Position numbers and translations under genes: made by a program
Shown here: piece after piece, positions 7,701 through 8,736 of the stretch
Layout: every line of letters starts with the position of its first letter
Numbering within the stretch: position 1 is the stretch's first letter
Notes under the pieces: model-generated
The model's database searches: none
What the model was told of the DNA's origin: nothing
Seen by the model: the letters and a program-made list of their open reading frames with translations, nothing else
Assembly (NCBI GenBank): GCA_041584055.1
Contig: JBFHER010000166.1
Span: forward strand, 1 to 8,736
DNA length: 8,736 bases
Direction of reading: 5' to 3'
DNA from: JBFHER01 sp041584055
GTDB taxonomy: Bacteria > Bacteroidota > Bacteroidia > Bacteroidales > UBA5342

Positions 7701-7914
7701 AATGGCTATTTCTCTGGCTTATGGAATCATGTTCGGAACCGTATTTATACTGATAATTTTGCCGGTATTAATCTCACTGACCAATACGGCAACGTTGTTC
7801 TATAAACGTTTGAGAAGCAAAGAAATGCTTGCACCGGAAGATGTTGAAACAGCCGTGATCAACCTCAAAATTGAGCAGACATTAAGTAAAAATATGGCCC
7901 GGGAGTTTGATTAA
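4714..7914 (+). CDS. RND-family efflux transporter, inner-membrane pump (AcrB/HAE1-like)
   Basis: This is a 1066-residue proton-driven pump subunit of a tripartite efflux system, of normal length for the family. The fold is a duplicated set of six membrane helices with large periplasmic loops. Helix 1 is at about 17-33, helices 2-6 at about 334-485, helix 7 at about 530-548 and helices 8-12 at about 870-1018. The proton-relay pair on helix 4 is D398-D399 in GILVDDGVVIGEN. On helix 10 the sequence LSGVVINDAIVF places N935-D936 where AcrB has Lys940-Asn941, so the usual relay Lys is missing. A Thr-rich helix 11 (FLTTITTTAGLMPL) is kept. The ATG at 4714 gives the classic start MKKIISLFVKYPFYGKM, with an A-rich stretch before it and no clear Shine-Dalgarno. 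The gene lies between the adaptor and TolC genes, so it forms one operon. The substrate (drug, bile-like amphiphile, metabolite or lipid) cannot be told from sequence. Confidence 0.96.
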   Translation: MKKIISLFVKYPFYGKMVILVLVLLGGISLMQMRKATFPLVESKIITVSVAYPGATPKEMDEGITSLVENSIRGISGIKEFSSQSREGSATISVTALNGYDMDELLSDVKNAVDGISNFPSAAERPIVSKQRAKDMAMFMSLTSDADDLLILNDMANRIEDDFLATGEISQITIIGLPANLELAVELDETQMRRYNLTFTEIQNAISNSNIDMAGGTIRNPREQIKVISRNRSIKAEDLEQIVIKANTNGQLVKIGDVASVTLQTPEDPSNGYIDKKPTVTFMIQKLANEDLGAISEVINAYIEAFNQTHDDFRLAVKMDFLTLIDSQLSILIDNGILGVILVILLLSLLLNIRLSLWVAWGIPASFLGMFIVAGLTGVTINMISLFGMILIIGILVDDGVVIGENIFTHFEKGKSPRRAAIDGTMEVLPAVFTSVATTIIAFLPLFFIEGQMEMMYEMAFVVVVCLIFSLLEGMFVLPGHLANPRVLKPQNNKTFYGKLRMTLDKYIFGFRDKVYAPFLNWILNHKGLSMAGVTSMFIITIGLVGGGKIAFTFFPSAPSDIFTIDLALKPGVNSEITKEKLFFIEDQAWEVNKELMAKNGDTISYISSMNISLGSSFSGTESGTNAGMIRVFLNSLEDTQVSDEVLKREISKKIGTITEAYKFAVGASNRFGAPVSISLLGYDPDDLDLAKSELEAELGKMPALFNITNNSQIGSQELRIKLKPEAYALGLTTKTLMTEVRQGFYGGLSQRIQDGKDELWVYVRYSEDNRENVGQLEDMLIHTANGNYPLGRIAEISTARSLSTINHYNGKREIRVDAYQKDQSQSVPDILSYIESDIMPDILKNHPDITYMHQGQQKDTNEQMGSMMLYFGLAFLVIILVVMVYFKSFRQGLLVIIMIPLGIVGAIWGHGIHGQPVSMMSLWGMVALSGVVINDAIVFISKYNMNLEKGMKIIPAVKNAGISRFRAIFLTTITTTAGLMPLILENSQDARMLIPMAISLAYGIMFGTVFILIILPVLISLTNTATLFYKRLRSKEMLAPEDVETAVINLKIEQTLSKNMAREFD

Positions 7915-7944
7915 ACGCAAACGGCCCTCTCCATGTCACAAATC

Positions 7945-7992
7945 AACATTTCAACACTTTAACACTTTAACATTTCATCACTTCAACACTTT
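7945..7992 (+). repeat. Six tandem 8-bp repeats (consensus AACAYTTY) abutting the TolC start codon
   Basis: The units in order are AACATTTC, AACACTTT, AACACTTT, AACATTTC, ATCACTTC and AACACTTT, followed by the partial unit AACA (7993-7996) that leads straight into ATG. Every copy is in register at 8 bp. The array fills over half of the 82-bp gap between the pump and TolC genes and takes the place of any ribosome-binding site. Eight is not a multiple of three and the array is not translated. A change in copy number would alter the length of the leader rather than the reading frame. Confidence 0.9.
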
Positions 7993-7996
7993 AACA

Positions 7997-8736
7997 ATGA
8001 AACAATTAAAACAGATAAAACACATCCTGCCACTGTTCATCCTGCTTTTGGCAAATGGTGTACAGGCACAAAAGAACTTGTCTCTGTCAGATGCGATTGC
8101 CCTGGGCCTGGCGAATAATTACGAACTGCGAATTACGCGTAAAAGCGAGGAGGTTGCAACCATTAATAACAATTGGGGGAATACAGGCGCATTGCCTTCT
8201 GTTAATTTTTCGTTGAGTGGGTTTGAGAACCTGAATATAAATGACACTGAGAACTACCGAACAGAAACATTATCACCTGAACTCAGTTTAAGCTGGATAG
8301 TATTCAATGGTTTTTCTGCAAAAATCACAAAACAAAAATTTGAAGAGCTGGAGCAGTTATCCAAGAACAATACTGCGGTTTTGGTTGAAACAACCATACA
8401 GAATATAATTGTAGCCTATAACAGTTGTTTGCTTCAAAAGGAAATGGTTGAGGTTTATGCGGAGTTAAGTGCTTTGTCGGAAGATCGCTACAAGCGTTCA
8501 CAGAACAGCAAGGAGCTGGGAGCAAGCACAAGCTATGAGATGTTGCAGGCAAAAACATCCTGGTTGGAAGATCAATCTGCCTACCTGCAGCAGAAAGTGA
8601 ACTACGAGAATGCGGTTCGCACCTTGAATTACGCAATGGCAGCCGATGACGATGCAAGCTGGGAATTTACCTCTGCACTTGAAACCAATGCGCCGGCGTA
8701 TGTGTTGAGTGATTTGGAGGAAAAATTAGTTGCAAA
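7997..8736 (+). CDS. TolC-family outer-membrane efflux protein, 5' part (cut by the window end)
   Basis: The frame is open from the ATG at 7997 to the window end: 246 codons, about half of a usual TolC-family protein. Residues 1-24 are a signal peptide (MKQLKQIKHI, then a Leu/Ile/Phe core, cut near VQA/Q). The mature start LSLSDAIALGLANNYELRI (28-46) is the classic TolC-family opening. NWGNTGALPSVNFSLSG (59-75) and LSLSWIVFNG (96-105) mark the first beta-strand area and its turn. From about 107 to 215 there is a long helical section with RYKRSQNSKELGASTSYEMLQAK pattern residues (about 164-186) typical of the channel helices. The protein should form the outer-membrane duct that joins the adaptor and pump encoded upstream. 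It is the third gene of the operon, and whether more genes follow cannot be seen. Translation starts directly after an octamer repeat array, with no Shine-Dalgarno. Confidence 0.93.
   Translation, partial: MKQLKQIKHILPLFILLLANGVQAQKNLSLSDAIALGLANNYELRITRKSEEVATINNNWGNTGALPSVNFSLSGFENLNINDTENYRTETLSPELSLSWIVFNGFSAKITKQKFEELEQLSKNNTAVLVETTIQNIIVAYNSCLLQKEMVEVYAELSALSEDRYKRSQNSKELGASTSYEMLQAKTSWLEDQSAYLQQKVNYENAVRTLNYAMAADDDASWEFTSALETNAPAYVLSDLEEKLVA

Noticed and set aside
7945..7992. CRISPR array
   Set aside because: The units are 8 bp and directly contiguous with no spacers, so this is a simple tandem repeat.
8325..8657. Minus-strand open frame opposite the TolC gene
   Set aside because: The plus-strand frame from 7997 has a signal peptide and TolC motifs. 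The antisense frame has neither.

Overview
The window reads as chromosomal DNA of a Bacteroidota bacterium. The signs are: moderate to low GC, genes without clear Shine-Dalgarno sequences and with A-rich bases before ATG, matches to the Bacteroidota -7 promoter box (TAnnTTTG), and a LytS/LytTR-type two-component pair. I cannot place it in a genus. The left half is mostly minus strand and the right half is plus strand.

Left part (1-1490). A possible gene start on the minus strand runs off the left edge. Next comes a secreted NPP1/NLP-family protein (minus, 215-1006) with the signature heptapeptide as SHRHDWE and a signal peptide. A 484-base gap follows. It holds a hairpin with A and T tracts that should work as a terminator in both directions, followed on the plus strand by a gene-start-like leader that opens only 11 codons.

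Middle (1491-3502). A LytS-like membrane histidine kinase and a LytTR response regulator lie 10 bp apart on the minus strand, kinase first. They diverge from the efflux genes to the right. The shared intergenic region carries a -7 promoter match facing the kinase, a cluster of GCATA repeats, and a near-identical 11-bp direct repeat with a 21-bp period. That geometry is expected for a LytTR-domain binding site.

Right part (3503-8736). This is a plus-strand tripartite RND efflux operon in the order periplasmic adaptor, inner-membrane RND transporter (1066 residues), and TolC-like outer-membrane channel (cut by the window end). The bases just before the TolC start codon are six tandem 8-bp repeats ending at the ATG.

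Working model (inference): the membrane kinase senses an envelope signal, and the LytTR regulator binds the direct repeat upstream of the adaptor to control the pump. The window shows no direct evidence for the pump's substrate. The efflux and two-component genes are ordinary in family. The less ordinary items are the NLP homologue, the octamer array at the TolC start, the candidate LytTR operator, and the truncated leader in the 1007-1490 gap.
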